NCBI GenBank assembly: GCA_950295325.1
Contig: OX485805.1
Location: forward strand, 310,501 to 374,500
From: Polytrichum commune
Taxonomy: Eukaryota > Streptophyta > Polytrichopsida > Polytrichales > Polytrichaceae
Reading direction: 5' to 3'
DNA length: 64,000 nucleotides
The notes beneath the pieces were generated by a model. That model had not been told where the DNA came from. It searched no databases and saw only the letters and a list, made by a program, of their open reading frames with translations. Position numbers and translations under genes: made by a program. Of this stretch, positions 20,404-33,311 are shown piece by piece. The first letter of the stretch is position 1; every line of letters begins with the position of its first letter.

Positions 20404-22686
20404 TCAAAGGCCTCAATCGGTTGCACTTGATTTGATATGGTCAAGGCAGGGTCCTGAATCTGAATCCTCTACCTTGTGACCTGAGTTGAATCCGAATATA
20501 TATCGCCATCTTCAGCCTAAATCATCGTTGATAATCAAGATAGGGTAATTTGAACATCCCAATATCAGTAATTTCTATCTCATGGCCTGAATCGGAATTG
20601 GAATTCAACTCACCATCCTGAACATGAATCCTTGTTGATAATCAAGGTAGAATAATTCAACACTTGAATACCTTTGGCCAAATTTTGTGAAATTGACAGA
20701 AGAGGCCCACACTTGAATACAAATAATCCATGCATTGTCGTTCTGAAATTTTATTTGTTTTTTTTTTTGGTAATGCAGTCGTGTAAAGGTGATGTCGGCA
20801 TTGGAATAAACAGTGATATTAGAGTTGTGGGTTTAACCCTTTATCACTTAAGAGGCCTAATATTGGTCAACCTTGAGCTAATATTAGGCCTAATATTAGT
20901 AATACATGGGTAAAGTGGAGTAAAAAGTAGCATTGAAGATGTTTTCTTAACTAGTTGAGCTTCTAAACAATTGAAATTATATTCAATCTTGACCAATATT
21001 TGACAATTTTTTCTTATCAAATTTCATATTTTTGATCTTTAGCAAAAACTTCAGTACACTATGATAATATTTAGCTATATACATATGTTTTGATTTTTGG
21101 GCATAATTTACATGATTTATTTCTATTAATTATCGTATAATTTAAAACTACCTTCATAATTAGGAAAATATTTAATGATGTGAATATTTCAATCATTTTA
21201 TAATAGACTTCGTATAGAATATTTATATTATTTGCATCGAAATATAAATAGAATGCAAATAGAATGCGTAGAATCAACATGTACATTGAGGTTTTAAGTA
21301 ATTTTAGACTTATGTGTGAATATTGGACAAAATGAAAATGTATACATGTATTTCTATAGATTCTATATTTAGATGTGGGTTGTATTTCTTGTTATAAAAA
21401 GATCCAATGGCATATACACGGTGTTATTTGTGTAAAACACAGATGTGGAATGATTATTTGACAACATTGCTTCTCAAGATATGTATGTCAAATTAATAAA
21501 ATTAGTGTTTTTTCCATATTCTTCGGATCTCTTTCGTTAAATAATTGTATTTGCAAAGTGCATGTCTTGACGGCACAAAAAAACACCTCACAAGAATAAT
21601 TGATTTTGAACAAGTAGTTTTTTAATATTTACTTAAAATCCTAATTTGATGAAATTAATAGTGCAATGTATATTAGTTGATCAATTGTATGACAAGGCTT
21701 CGGTAATAAGTGATAGATTAGAACTTAGACTACTTAGGATGTTGTTGAGGGTAAATCATTTTGGACTACATCACGATTGATCCTTGTGTTGGGTTAGGAG
21801 TTGTGAGTGTATTTAATAAGTAGGAGGTGATTGAGCACAATGAGTAGGAGGTAAATGACGAAGAGAATTAGCCAGTCTCGTGAATGTCGTGCGGAGTACC
21901 AAATTGGTTTTGTCTATCTCTACTTTAATTTTACAAGTTCTTTACATTGTCAAGTTGCAATACTCGCATGCCATAGGATCCACTAAATGGTCGATGTTGA
22001 TTCCAAAAAGTCATTGTGCTAGAGTGTTTTGCAAAATCTAGACCTTCAGACAAGTTATTTGTGCCATCAACAAAGTTTGAGCTTGCGCACATGTCACTTG
22101 CTCTCTAATCTTTGCATTGGCCAATTTTTCTTTAGCTTTCTTCACATCCAGTGACAAATGATTTGGTCATATGTTTGCTTGTTAATTTTCTTGTGCACCA
22201 CACAATGACTATTCCGCAACCTCACTCCATAGCCAAATTCGTGGATGCAACTAATGCAACGCAAATCTCTTCATTTTAATCCATTTGGATCTCTTCACCA
22301 GATCATTCTGAAGCTCCAACCAACATGGCACCTCTTCAATATATGCTAATAATGTTCAAACCCAAAATCCAACCCTCTGGGATGCTCTCATTGATACACC
22401 TCGAAAAGCTCGAATGAAATCCTCATCACTTCTTCCCACTCTCATTAAGAGCCTTTACATTGACATGAATCCTTTGAAATATGGAAATATCATACTTGAT
22501 GCTCCTCCACTTCGTCTCCAAACCTCTTGTTGCTTTCTTCACAAATGTTCGTGTCCTCTTGTTATTCCAAGAATCTTGTACTCTACAGCAAGGTCCCCAT
22601 AGAACATGGCATTGCATTTATTTAAAACATGTGAAGGAGCATGAGGCTTAACAATGTTATAGAGAGTTCCTCCCATCTATTGAAGA
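20404..22686. other. AT-rich spacer, no gene seen
   Basis: Very AT-rich from 20940 to 21720, with no long frames. No RNA gene, terminal repeat or coding similarity recognised. Confidence 0.4.
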
Positions 22687-23100
22687 TTGGAAAATCATGT
22701 ATGCAAGTTACAAGAAGAAATGTGTGTGAGAATGGAAGGAATAAGAAGGGGTGTTCATGTATCTGAGATAGGAAGATTCAAACGCAAAAATAGTTTTGTG
22801 GAGAGTTGGATTCTCAATCCGCCACTGCCAACAGTTCTATCCAGTTTGCTATCTTGTAAAGAAGTGACCTCAATGTGTGATTCTATAAGGTCAAACAAAG
22901 CAGGTGTGCATATGCCTAATTCTGACTTTGTCAAGTTTGTTGCTGACTCAATTCAATTGGGTTACACTAGAAAAATTTGTGACTTTGATCCCAATTTAGG
23001 GGTCAATTTGGCTTTAAGTAACAATCCAGGGGCTCTCCAATGTTTCTTAGTGCATTCCCCCTCCCCCTCGGTAGAGTCACAAAAGTTTAGCCAGCATTGA
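22687..23100 (+). other. Unrecognised 137-codon open frame
   Basis: The frame is longer than its neighbours but I recognise no family. The translation has a mildly hydrophobic C-terminal half and several scattered Cys and no obvious domain. Codon choice does not distinguish it from chance. It may be a relic or spurious. Confidence 0.2.
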
Positions 23101-24589
23101 AAAATTTCCGTTCTATCCCAATGCTTCTCAGGCTTGTCACTGGCCACCCTTTGAAGACCAACCATTGAGTGTTTGTGCATTGACGTTTTGCCTTTTTCAA
23201 CCAATGAGCTGCACTTTTTACCTGTAGAAAAATATCATAGATGTTCATTGTGAGGTATGTAGTTGTCCACATTTGAACTAAAAAATTTGGTCTCTGATGG
23301 GATGGGTCGCTTCTACCTTACAATCCCATGTCAGTGTCCTTGTTGATCAGCCCTGATTGATACTAGTGTGACCTGCATCACACCACCAGCTGAGCAAGGC
23401 ATAAATCATTGAGCTGTGTCCCTGCAAAACACGAGTTCAAGGTGTAAGGTAAACATGGCTTAAATATTAGTTGTTTCTGTCCACCTTGTTTCTCAACTTG
23501 AATTTCAAAGTTAAGATTTTTCTCCAATCCACAAATGTGGTAGGAGGTTTTCTAAACAATCTGAGGACTTTTTAATCTCCCCTGATGCTGCTATAATTTT
23601 TCAAATTCAAAAGTGCCAGAGCCATAAAACGACCAAAGGGGGCCTCAATTATGTTGAGCCTAGATCAGTTAACGAATTTTGGGCGTGTAGTCCAATCTCT
23701 TACTAACACATGCATTTTAGTGTCCATTCTTAGATCCACAACCAACCACACGAATCAAATAAAGGTGTCCGATTAACATAAGTAACCAAATAGGCACATT
23801 TACCTAGGGCAGCTCCTGTTCATTGAGTGTCCTCTCAAATGCAATAGTATTTCACTACCAGCAAATCTTACTAGTGGAAAAGTTTGAAATTGCACAAGCA
23901 GAAATGTGCCTGAAAGTGGCCTTTGCACTTTCCGCTGGAAGTAGAGTAGAGTTAGTTGACTTACCTTTCACATATGCTCATAACCATGCATGCGAGGAAT
24001 ATCAAACTTAAGTGCCAAATGCAAGAGTTTGCATAAATCTTAGAACATATGTCCCATACCTCACTTCTGAAGGTTTATACTGCTTGAACACCAGCCCATT
24101 TTGCTCCTCAACTTGACTGTATCCATAGATGCTAAACTTCAAACTAGCCTTGTAACACCAAGATCTGAACTCAGAAGCTATCATCCACCACATAGATGTT
24201 GTGAAACTAATCACAGCTAGAGAATGCTGACACTCAACTTGCATTTCCTTTATTGACTGAAACAAGACAACATCCAGCTCTGGCCAGCCTTCTTAATGCT
24301 ATCCTCTGACAGAAAGAAGCCTGCTGAGATAATAGATTCCCCACATTTCACCATGAAGCTTCCTAAACACTTCAGAGAAAGTGTATTGCAGATAGAATCA
24401 TTGCCTAAACTTCTAGGATCCTCAGAACGTTTAGAAAATGTGCGAACATAAAAGAGCCTCTCAAATTTGCTCAGAAGAGAGAGTCACAATGCAAAAGGTG
24501 TATGCTCAGCAGATCTATGATTGCTCCTCGCAGTTGAGAATGCAACCTTTCCACTCTACGATGTGTCAGCAACCAAATTTTGACATGTC
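23101..24589. other. Region downstream of COX5B, no gene seen
   Basis: Lies 3' of the COX5B stop codon and probably includes its 3' UTR near 24100-24589. Nothing else recognised. Confidence 0.4.
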
Positions 24590-27436
24590 TTAGTGATGTT
24601 CATCATGTCCAGGCTGTCCACCCACTCCTACAACCTTCAACTGCCACACATGACATTCAAATAAACCTCAGCCACGAGACTCAAGTGCTGGCATAAATGA
24701 AATAAAGAAAATAAGAATTATGATCTATGCTTTAAGTATAGAAAATAATTTGCAAACTGACTCAAGGGAAGACTGGCTAACTTATACAATCAGGCCATTC
24801 ACAAAGCAACTATTGCAACTGGAATTGCAGTAAAATGAGTATCTAAAGTAAGAAAATGATTGGTTTTTATTAACTACTGAAAGGGATTTCATGCAAGTAC
24901 CTGAAACACCTGGGTACAGACTGGACACTCATATGTTTTGTCCTTCTCCAGATGGAACCACGTTACATCATGCTCATCCTCTGCATTCATTGCATCAATT
25001 TAGTAGAATCACTAATAAGTTTTAAAATCATCCTCATAGTTGGCAAATTCAACCTGATCCTCTTGCAATAACCCTACTTCTCAAGGCCATCCCATTATCA
25101 ATAACTCGTCCAGAGTACCTCCCCTAAAACCTCAATTAGCACAGTGTGAATGACTACCACTTAGTGTCTAGCTCCATGCACTCTTACTGCAAAGGTATTC
25201 ACAGTGCTGTCAGTGAACAACTTTTCCACATTTTGTAGGCTACAAATTGGAAGCCGGTTCAAACCACCAAACCAATAAAAGCAGACAGTGGAAGTTTATC
25301 ATGAATTTGTAAACCATTTACTGACTGATACATGAAATCCCCAACATGTCCCAACCTTCAAATCAATAGTTTTAACAGAAAATTATCTCTTAAACACAGG
25401 AACACAATCTCACAAAACCTCAAGACTTTTCAACTTCCAAAAGCCTGCAAAGTGCACAACTATACGTGATAGTTTTGATTTCATATTGAAAAACTTTGCA
25501 AGTAAGCATCTCTTACCACCAACGCCTCCTGAACACCCAACAATTCGCACATCATACTGTGACTCCACAATTGCAGGAGCTTCCTGAAAGTGAAGAACCC
25601 AATATAAACAATATTCAGCAAAGACACATGAAGCATTTAGTAAACAATTAGCTCTATATAGGCAGGATATAGAAGTCCATAGAAACTATTGACCCTTGTT
25701 ACAACAAATAAATCTCACGGAAGAATTTTGAGATTAAGAACCTTGGATCTCTAAGCGGGCTGAGATCTGATTTAAAAATCAGAGAAAAAGAGCCTGCGTT
25801 ACTGCAGAGAAACCTCTTGCCCTCTGAGAGGGAGGACATAAAAATTGATTAAAACAAACATAATTCCAATTTTCAGGTATGAATGGCAGCCCTTAACCCA
25901 CTGAAAATATACTTGAAACTCATGGGTGTATATTATGCAACCGTCTCATCAAACTGACCTTAGTGCCAAATGGTCCGCGAGGAGGATCGAGATCAAACCG
26001 CTTCTTACCCTGCAAAACGAACAGTATTAAAAACGCCAGAGCAATACTGAACATGCATCAAGGAATGGATGGGCACAGATCAGCTGCAATCGCTAGAAAA
26101 TTTTACGAACTGTACCTGGCGCTGATATTCTAACTCTTCCCGTTCAGCTCCAGTTGCAATGCCAAATTCATCCAATTGACCTGAAAACCAGAGTCCACCA
26201 ATAACCAATCATTTTCCTTGGTTCAAATTTGTAAACGTTTCTCCCAAAAAGAACACCCTCTGTGGTTGGGATATGCCAAAAATTGTGATGAGTCTCGGCA
26301 ACAAGGGCTGTCAATGAGAACTACAACTAAGTTTTCACCTGGCTTCTCCAGCCGGTGCAAAAGTCTAAGTATAGCATCTGGTGCTTCAGATAAATTAACT
26401 AGGGTCCGTAACATTCATTGCTAGATCAGCATGTGGTTCAAAACCCTAATTCTCAGTAATATCCATAAGAACCGTCCAATAACCTTGCAAGATGGATCTG
26501 GCTGTCCAAGGTTTACAGGGTAACAGAACCATCTCCCTTGTACGACCTAAAGTCTCACAGTTTTAATTCAACACTGAAGTCTAACGACTCTGCACAAGAA
26601 ATCATGGCCTCGTGATTACGAAGAATTTAACTGTTGCATGCACATTGTGCTGCTGACCATAAGGTTCAAAGTCATGAACAGGAAGGCTCCAGGTAAATAA
26701 TAGAAAATGGTATTTCGAAGCTTCGATGAGAAATCCAAAGGTAATAATAGCAAAAGGGAAACCACTCTTTGCTATGGGGACATGGAAGGCGAGATTGGCA
26801 ACTCTCCACGTAGATCAATTGTTCAACAAAGCAAGAACTCACATCATTCCCCTCTCCATCTGCCCAAATATGACCACTACTGAGGAACCCCACGATGGAA
26901 ATGTAAGCCACATCCACCAGTGCACCTACAAATCTTCTAGGGTTCCTCCCTTCATGCAGATTCTCTCAACGCCAACCGCCCGAATCACATCTCCTTGCAC
27001 GCGAGAGGAATTGAAGCACAATAAAATCAATCTACTAACGAGCCCTGCAGCGCCAATGCCCTTGGAGTGATGTCTGCTAGGGTTTCCTCACATATGCACA
27101 TTCTCTCTATGCCCGAATCTCCAACAACACCTCTATGCACGCGCGATGGATTGACATCCAGCACATCACGACACTCATCTATAAACGAATCCAATATCGC
27201 CATAATGGATAATTACATGGTGAGATACAATAATGGACCCCATGGGATACCCTGGACGAACCCCTACCGCTGTGGCCACTGAGCACCGAGCTGGTGGTGC
27301 TGACCCATCTGGGGGACGGGGAGAGAGCTGGAGCTCGGTTAAGATTCACGAGCTGCTGCTGCTGATGCTGCTTTGCAGCACATCTTTGCAGGTTGGCAAC
27401 CCGTGACAACAGCCCTCGTCCCGCTGAGCGCAACAT
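24590..27436 (-). CDS. COX5B: Cytochrome c oxidase subunit 5b, mitochondrial, six exons
   Basis: Coding exons are 27436-27268, 26180-26116, 26009-25959, 25583-25517, 24980-24901 and 24640-24590 (stop TAA). All borders are GT-AG and phases agree, giving 160 aa. Exon 1 encodes an Arg/Ser-rich presequence (MLRSAGRGLLSRVANLQ) for mitochondrial import. Later exons carry the family core: IATGAEREELE, GPFGTKEAPAIVE, VRIVGCSGG, EDEHDVTWFHLEK and ECPVCTQVF, ending LKVVGVGGQPGHDEHH. Cys residues in VGC and CPVC belong to the zinc site known for this subunit. The protein is a nuclear-encoded peripheral subunit of complex IV on the matrix side. Length and order match plant homologues. Intron 1 is about 1.1 kb. 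No damage is seen. Confidence 0.95.
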
Positions 27437-27930
27437 TTTGGCCTACGCTGCGCTGCCCCTTCCCTGCCGCCTTCAGGTGGCCACTAACTTACCCGGACCT
27501 CCAGGCTCTTGGCCACCACTTCGGAGCTGCGAAAGAGCTGCAAAAAGGGCAACAATGGAGCTCCGAAACATGCACTCGAAAACACACACACTAAGCTTGA
27601 AAACACACGACGCACCGCGAAACCCTAGGGCCAGGATCCGGGCAGGGCCCCGAGCTGCCCGGCGCCCCAGCAGGGCCTCGGACGGTGCCTGCCCGGGTGG
27701 AATTGATTTCCAACCTGACCGCCCCTTGCAAGCCTCCATGAGGTGGCTGGGGTGCCTGTGACGTGGCCGTGCTTCCTGCAGTTCGACGGCCCACGAGCCC
27801 AAAGCCAACGGTCATCGACGGCGCAGATGCGTGACGGGGATGGGTTTCGGTGGGGGTTTGCTGCCGGCGCACGGTTTGTCTCGTGCACTGAGGTGACACT
27901 AACTAATCACACCAATCAATCGTTCCATTG
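27437..27930 (-). promoter_or_regulatory. GC-rich 5' region of COX5B with a telo-box
   Basis: Sequence upstream of the COX5B ATG is far richer in GC and CpG than the neighbourhood, as in a promoter and 5' UTR. AAACCCTA lies at 27620-27627 (plus-strand reading), about 185 bp upstream of the ATG. Several overlapping frames here follow from GC-rich composition and show no family. Confidence 0.5.
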
Positions 27931-28306
27931 ACCCTTAGGGTGAGTTTCCATAAGATCTTAGTAAAAACATATAAGTAGCCCACCCCTAGCAACAATTTGT
28001 TGCTTTCCCAAGTCCATTACCACATTTGTCTAAAAAAAAACCTCACATTCTCCTAAAACAACCTTGCTCTTCGCCCAAATTCGCCCCAATTTGTACCGAA
28101 GTCATTCAATTGGTTTAAGTTATGTTTTAGTTACAAGATGAGGAAGCGAGCATAGGTGTTGGTTTTGATTATTGTGTTGGTTGTAACTTGTAACACTCTT
28201 TACCTTCAAACATATAGCATGTGGGTGCATTGAAGTGGGTACTAATTGTGGGTATTGGTTACATATAATAGATAGGACTAGGGTATTTATTTTCGTGGCA
28301 ATGTGG

Positions 28307-28344
<38 letters not shown>

Positions 28345-31209
28345 CCTATAGAAAACTGAAATCCTTGAAAAATAAATCTACAACAAGGGGATACATATAT
28401 AGGAGATTATATTAATTCTACATAGATGATAAATAATGTGGACCACACTGCATCAAATGTTAAGTGTAGAGGGTATCAATACAAAGGTGATCATGTACAA
28501 TCAAGGTGAGATTGGTCCAATGAATTGACCACATAATCAAAATAAGCCTAATGAATTATACTCAATGCCTAAACACCTACATAGTGTGAGGTGACCCACC
28601 AATAGTATCAATAATTACTAATGTACACACATTGTATTTAGATTGAGATTGTATTGTAGAATCAAAGTATCCAACACATAGTAGGTGCGGGGAAGCATGT
28701 GTGAAGGAGAGAGAGAGTTGAGATTGTTGCAATAAGACGTATAGATTGAACACGTGTCTAAGCTTGAAAAACCTCTACAACAATGTGGGCAGAGTTCATT
28801 TTTGATGATTTTGTTAACCATGATAAGCTAAAGTGTGGTGAATTGTATTGCAAGAGTTGCATGGGGCAAGTGAGAGGCGATGAGTAGTATGATTGTGTAA
28901 TTTGGTAGGCATTGACTATTATGCTTATTGTGGATGGGTGAAGTGCTTGGTGCTTATTGCGGGGCCACATTGTAGTGCATCAAAGGGTAAGTCACACTAC
29001 AAATATGCCCACAACATTTACTGTAAACAATGTAGCCACACAACCGAGAGAAACAGCCTTGGAGCAAGCACCCCAAATGTTGTGGCAAAGGTCAATTAAG
29101 CCAAATATGGCCAGGGAAGTGGATGATTTCGCATTGGTCATGGACACAGTTCATAGACAAGATTTGAGGCAGTATGCCGGCCATGATGTTGCTACCAAAG
29201 TTCCACGTTTTGTAGTTGGCCCAAAGTTTTCTTCCACCTGAAACTCAAAAGCACACCAAATTCCACACCAATGCTTGTAACATCTGCACATGACCTCTGG
29301 CAATGCAAAGCTAATTACTCCTCCTGGATATCTCGGTGTTTCCAGACTTGCACCACAAAATTCATAATTTCTTAAAGCTACAACCCCACCAAATTCCACC
29401 AAAATTTTCTGAGTGAGCATCAAAATTACATCATAAACAAAGTAAGCATGTTGTTGTTTGACACATCCAACCTCTAGAAGCTCTGACATATCACTTTTGA
29501 TTCAACAAGATTCTGAGTAAGGTCAATGCTCTCAGAGATGATGGCATTCTTGGAGCGGGTAGAATGAGGGGGATAGCATAGAACGCAGCAGGTTTTTGGG
29601 TTATTTTCTAGTATTGGAAACCTCCAAACAGCTTGTGCGGAACACTTGGCCACATTTCAATTGTCAACCAATTCATTCTCATCAATGTTCAGTTAGTTGC
29701 ATTGGTCTTGCTCACTGCACATAGACTAATCACTGGGTTGGGTGTCATGAGTGACAAACCTCCAAAGTCAGAGTTACCTAATTGACCCTCTTCTGAACAA
29801 CATTGGAAACCAGTAAAGTTGGGATCCAATGACCTCTGAACAAGTCCGTTCTAATTTGATATCCCTTTTGATCTCTTTGCAAATCAGAATGGACTCTGAA
29901 CTGGTTTTGGGAGGCATGCACAGCTTCCTCCAACTTCTGTAACCAGCTTTTCTTTGCTCAAATCCAGCAACAAAGGATTTTATCATTCTTGGCATGTGAG
30001 GAACGGTGCTGAAGTTTCTGCATATTACTGAACTTCACAAGGCTTGCTAATTTTCAAGATCTCTGTGATACCACCAGTTGATCGATCTTGCTTCTAACCA
30101 GTTAATTCTTTAAACTTTGAGCTGTTGTTAGCACCAGTTATTAAATTCTTGGCTTCATCTTCACTTCCTGCAATCTCATTTTGTTGTCACTGTCCAGAAA
30201 GGGATCTTACATTCCGTGTCAACTCAGCTAAGAATCACGAGGCGTTCAAACGGTGATACTGTAGCAGGGTTATTTGTACCAACTACAAAATAATGCTCTT
30301 TCCACGTCTAGCTAGTTTCCACTGAGTCAATTGGAACTGGATGGCTTTCTTTTTTAATTTCCTTGCATTTCGAGGACAAAAAATCTGGTGATGAGTTTAT
30401 AAATTTCAGAACTTCGTCGCCAGGACACGCAGCCGCAGGCTCCGAGGCAACCCGGAGGCTCAGTAAGGTCCTCCTCATCTCCTACTCACCAAAGTCGTCC
30501 TACTCGGCCCCCTGAGCAGGCCAGGCCTGCCAGAATAGGTGGACAAAGACGGTAAGCCCGATCTCCGGCCTGTACATGCTAGGTGCGGGGAGGGCCAGCT
30601 ACGGGACCGACGAGAAAAATTGGCCGGGAGTGTAACCCTCTATGGTGCCGGGCCCATTGCGCGCGGCCAAGCCCTAAGGAGTTGGCATTTGTCAAAATGC
30701 TAACCATTTGTCGAAACCAATACATGACCTAAAACCAACAATATGTGAAATGTACAAATTCAGTATCACATGTGAGGCCCCTATATGTATAATTGCTTTC
30801 CCTTGTTAGTACTACACCCACAATAACAAACTCAAATGGTTGCAGAATAATCAGAACTTCATTCATTCAGATTCACAAGGATGGGCTGTCTCCTGTCAAG
30901 TAAACTAGAAGCTCTCACCCATCCAAACAACCCTCACCGTAAGTCTCTTCGAGGCCTTTTAGCGTTTAACAGAGTATTCATGTTTGACTCGGTTTTGCCT
31001 ATCAAACACTGCAAATTACTATAGTACAGAGCAGTAGATGGAATGCCCCAACTAGAATGAATTTCTCACAACGGAAGCATATCACATGGTCATCAAAACT
31101 GGAACCTTTCAAATTGATAAGGATGGACTCACTCCATTTGATATTACACAGGGGGTTCTCACCCGCCCAAACGTCCCTTAACACTTTGAAACCTCTCCAT
31201 AACTCTAAC
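27931..31209. other. Spacer between COX5B and RPP0
   Basis: No gene recognised. It contains a (TA)n(GT)n microsatellite at 28307-28344 and an unexplained GC-rich block at about 30411-30680. The part next to 31209 should hold the RPP0 3' UTR. Confidence 0.4.
28307..28344 (+). repeat. (TA)n(GT)n compound microsatellite
   Basis: A short TA run passes directly into about 13 GT units. Confidence 0.92.
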
Positions 31210-33011
31210 CTAGTCGAACAGACCGAAACCCATGTCATCGTCGGACTCTTCCTTCTCCTCAACCTTCTCCTCTTCTTTTGCGGCGGCTGGGGCAGCGGAG
31301 CTGCTCTCCTCAACGACTGGTGCAGCAGCCACAGCAAACTTGGATGGGTCCTGGTCCCAAAAATCCCACTTATCAGTTAACTTGATTCAGGCAAAAGGTA
31401 GGCACTAAATCACAAAATAAGATGATTAAATGATTCAGAAAGTCAAGGAACATATCGACAACGAGATTATAAGTCATTAAACACATAGAAATAGCTAAAA
31501 CATGAATATCCATCAGGCTAGAGCCCATCCATAAGACCTGTATGTTTGACCTTCGAAGACATCTCGTCAGAATATATTTATGATCATCTCATTGGCTGAA
31601 ATTTTCAGGACAGCATGCCGGCTATACATTAATTTGAATTACTCACCTTGAGGTATTCCTTGGTTTTTTCAGCGAGAGGGAAGGAGTACTCAGTCTCCAC
31701 AGCGATAGCCAACAAGTTTTTGTAAGCGTTGACGAAGGCATGTGGTGCGGCAGCAAGGGTGGGGTACCCAATGCCCAAAGACAGAGCAGCCACGGTAGCC
31801 ACACCGGACAGGAACTTGTCCAACAAGTCGTCCTCGGTCAGGTCCAACACAGCGGGCGCGAAGGTAGATCCATTGTCATAGATATTCACCACGACAAGAC
31901 CATATGAGAAAGGACGGATTCCAAGCTTGGCCAGAAGAGCAGCCTCTGAGGATCCCACCTTCTCTCCCTTGTGGATAAGTTCCACTGGAGCAATAATCTC
32001 GACGGTACCCTTGTTAATCTTGGTAGGTATGTTGAGGACCTAGAATTTCAAAAATACAAAATATGTTAGCCATACAGTGCCATGTTGACACAGTTTCAGA
32101 CTGCATTTACTTGCAGTTAAACTTCACGAAAGGCATATGGTGACTGTAAAATGCACCTCCCACAGACATATCCATGTACATATACGCCATGTTAAGCATT
32201 GAGTACACAAAGGCATGACATAACAGTAACATATAAAAATTACTTTCTTTGCAGCCACTTCATTTCGAACACTAACCTTCACCGTCGAAGGTCCTCTACG
32301 CAATGCACACCCTTGACGAGAGGGGACATGGTTAGTTCCAGGTAGATACTTATTTCAGTGATTCATTTATAAGTGAATTGAAGATATATGAGGAGCACGT
32401 TTCAAGAGGAACTGGAAATTTAATTCCAACCTGGAAGAAAGATGTCTGTGAGGGGTCGAGACCAGTGTTGCCAGGGGGCACGACCACATCAATAGGAGCC
32501 ACGAGACCCACACGAGCGGGTGCTCCGACCTTGTACTTGGCAATCTCCTCACGCACTTCCTTCAAGTCGCCTTTGGTGAAGATAAGTCCGACATTACCCT
32601 GCACAACTCACTCCCCTCAGCAAACCATTCTATGCGCCATAAACCTAATCCAGCTTCATTACCAGAAGCTCTTTAGCAACACATTATGTGCACCATAAAC
32701 CCTAATCCAAAATCTTTACCGAGACCTCCTCGGCACTTAAGAAAAAGACATACCACAAGTAAGGGAAGAAGGTTGGTGTAGGCGTCGTTGCCGGTCTTCT
32801 CAGCATGGATGCGGATGGACCTCTTCATCATGGTGTTTTTTCCCATCAACACCACGGAGTCGGGCCTCAAACCCTGACGAATTCCCTGCAACTGCTTGGA
32901 CCCGACATTGTCAGCGGCGCACACCAACACCTGGGTGAATTCCTCCAACAAATCGCAGAGCTTCTTATCGTAGGCGATCTTCTTCTCAGCCTTGGTGCCC
33001 TTGAATCCCAT
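31210..33011 (-). CDS. RPP0: 60S acidic ribosomal protein P0, four exons
   Basis: Coding exons 33011-32754, 32598-32431, 32039-31647 and 31350-31210 (stop TAG) are all in phase 0 with GT-AG borders and encode 319 aa, the usual size. The N-terminal L10-type domain (residues about 1-110) has the rRNA-binding signature [12 protein letters not shown]. The middle shows [32 protein letters not shown] and [15 protein letters not shown]. The end is an Ala-rich hinge and an acidic tail [13 protein letters not shown], the conserved elongation-factor-binding tail shared by P0, P1 and P2. P0 anchors the P1/P2 stalk to the large cytosolic ribosomal subunit at the GTPase centre. The gene appears intact and should be strongly and constitutively expressed. 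Confidence 0.97.
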
Positions 33012-33042
33012 TGTGAAGGATTTTAACTAGAGTTTTCCGAGC

Positions 33043-33050
33043 TAGGGTTT
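33043..33050 (-). promoter_or_regulatory. Telo-box in the RPP0 leader
   Basis: The minus strand reads AAACCCTA about 32 nt upstream of the RPP0 ATG. Telo-boxes in the leader or promoter are a known hallmark of plant ribosomal-protein genes. Confidence 0.6.
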
Positions 33051-33263
33051 CCAGAGAAAAATGGAGCAACAAAGATGGAAGAGGGAGTTTAAAAGTGTGA
33101 GAGTTCTATTTGTAGGAATACTGGGGGCCAAGCCGTGAAGATCACGGACAAGGCGGGCAGAGTGTGCCCCTTTAACCCCTGTGCTTCTGGATCGAAGCGG
33201 CGTGAGACACGGAGAGCTCGCGGCGGCAAAGAGACCAAAGTTGATGTTTCGAAGGATTATATA

Positions 33264-33284
33264 CCCCCCCCCCCCCTTCCCCCC
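33264..33284 (+). repeat. Poly-C tract
   Basis: A near-pure C run interrupted by two T residues within the RPP0 upstream region. Exact length may be affected by sequencing. Confidence 0.85.
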
Positions 33285-33297
33285 AATGTCCATAATT

Positions 33298-33311
33298 TAG
33301 GGTTAGGGTTT
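33298..33311 (-). promoter_or_regulatory. Second telo-box cluster upstream of RPP0
   Basis: The minus strand reads AAACCCTAACCCTA, about 290 bp upstream of the ATG. Confidence 0.5.

Noticed and set aside
27393..27899. Several 60-120-codon frames upstream of COX5B on both strands
   Set aside because: Overlapping frames in a GC-rich promoter/leader with no domain or consistent start.
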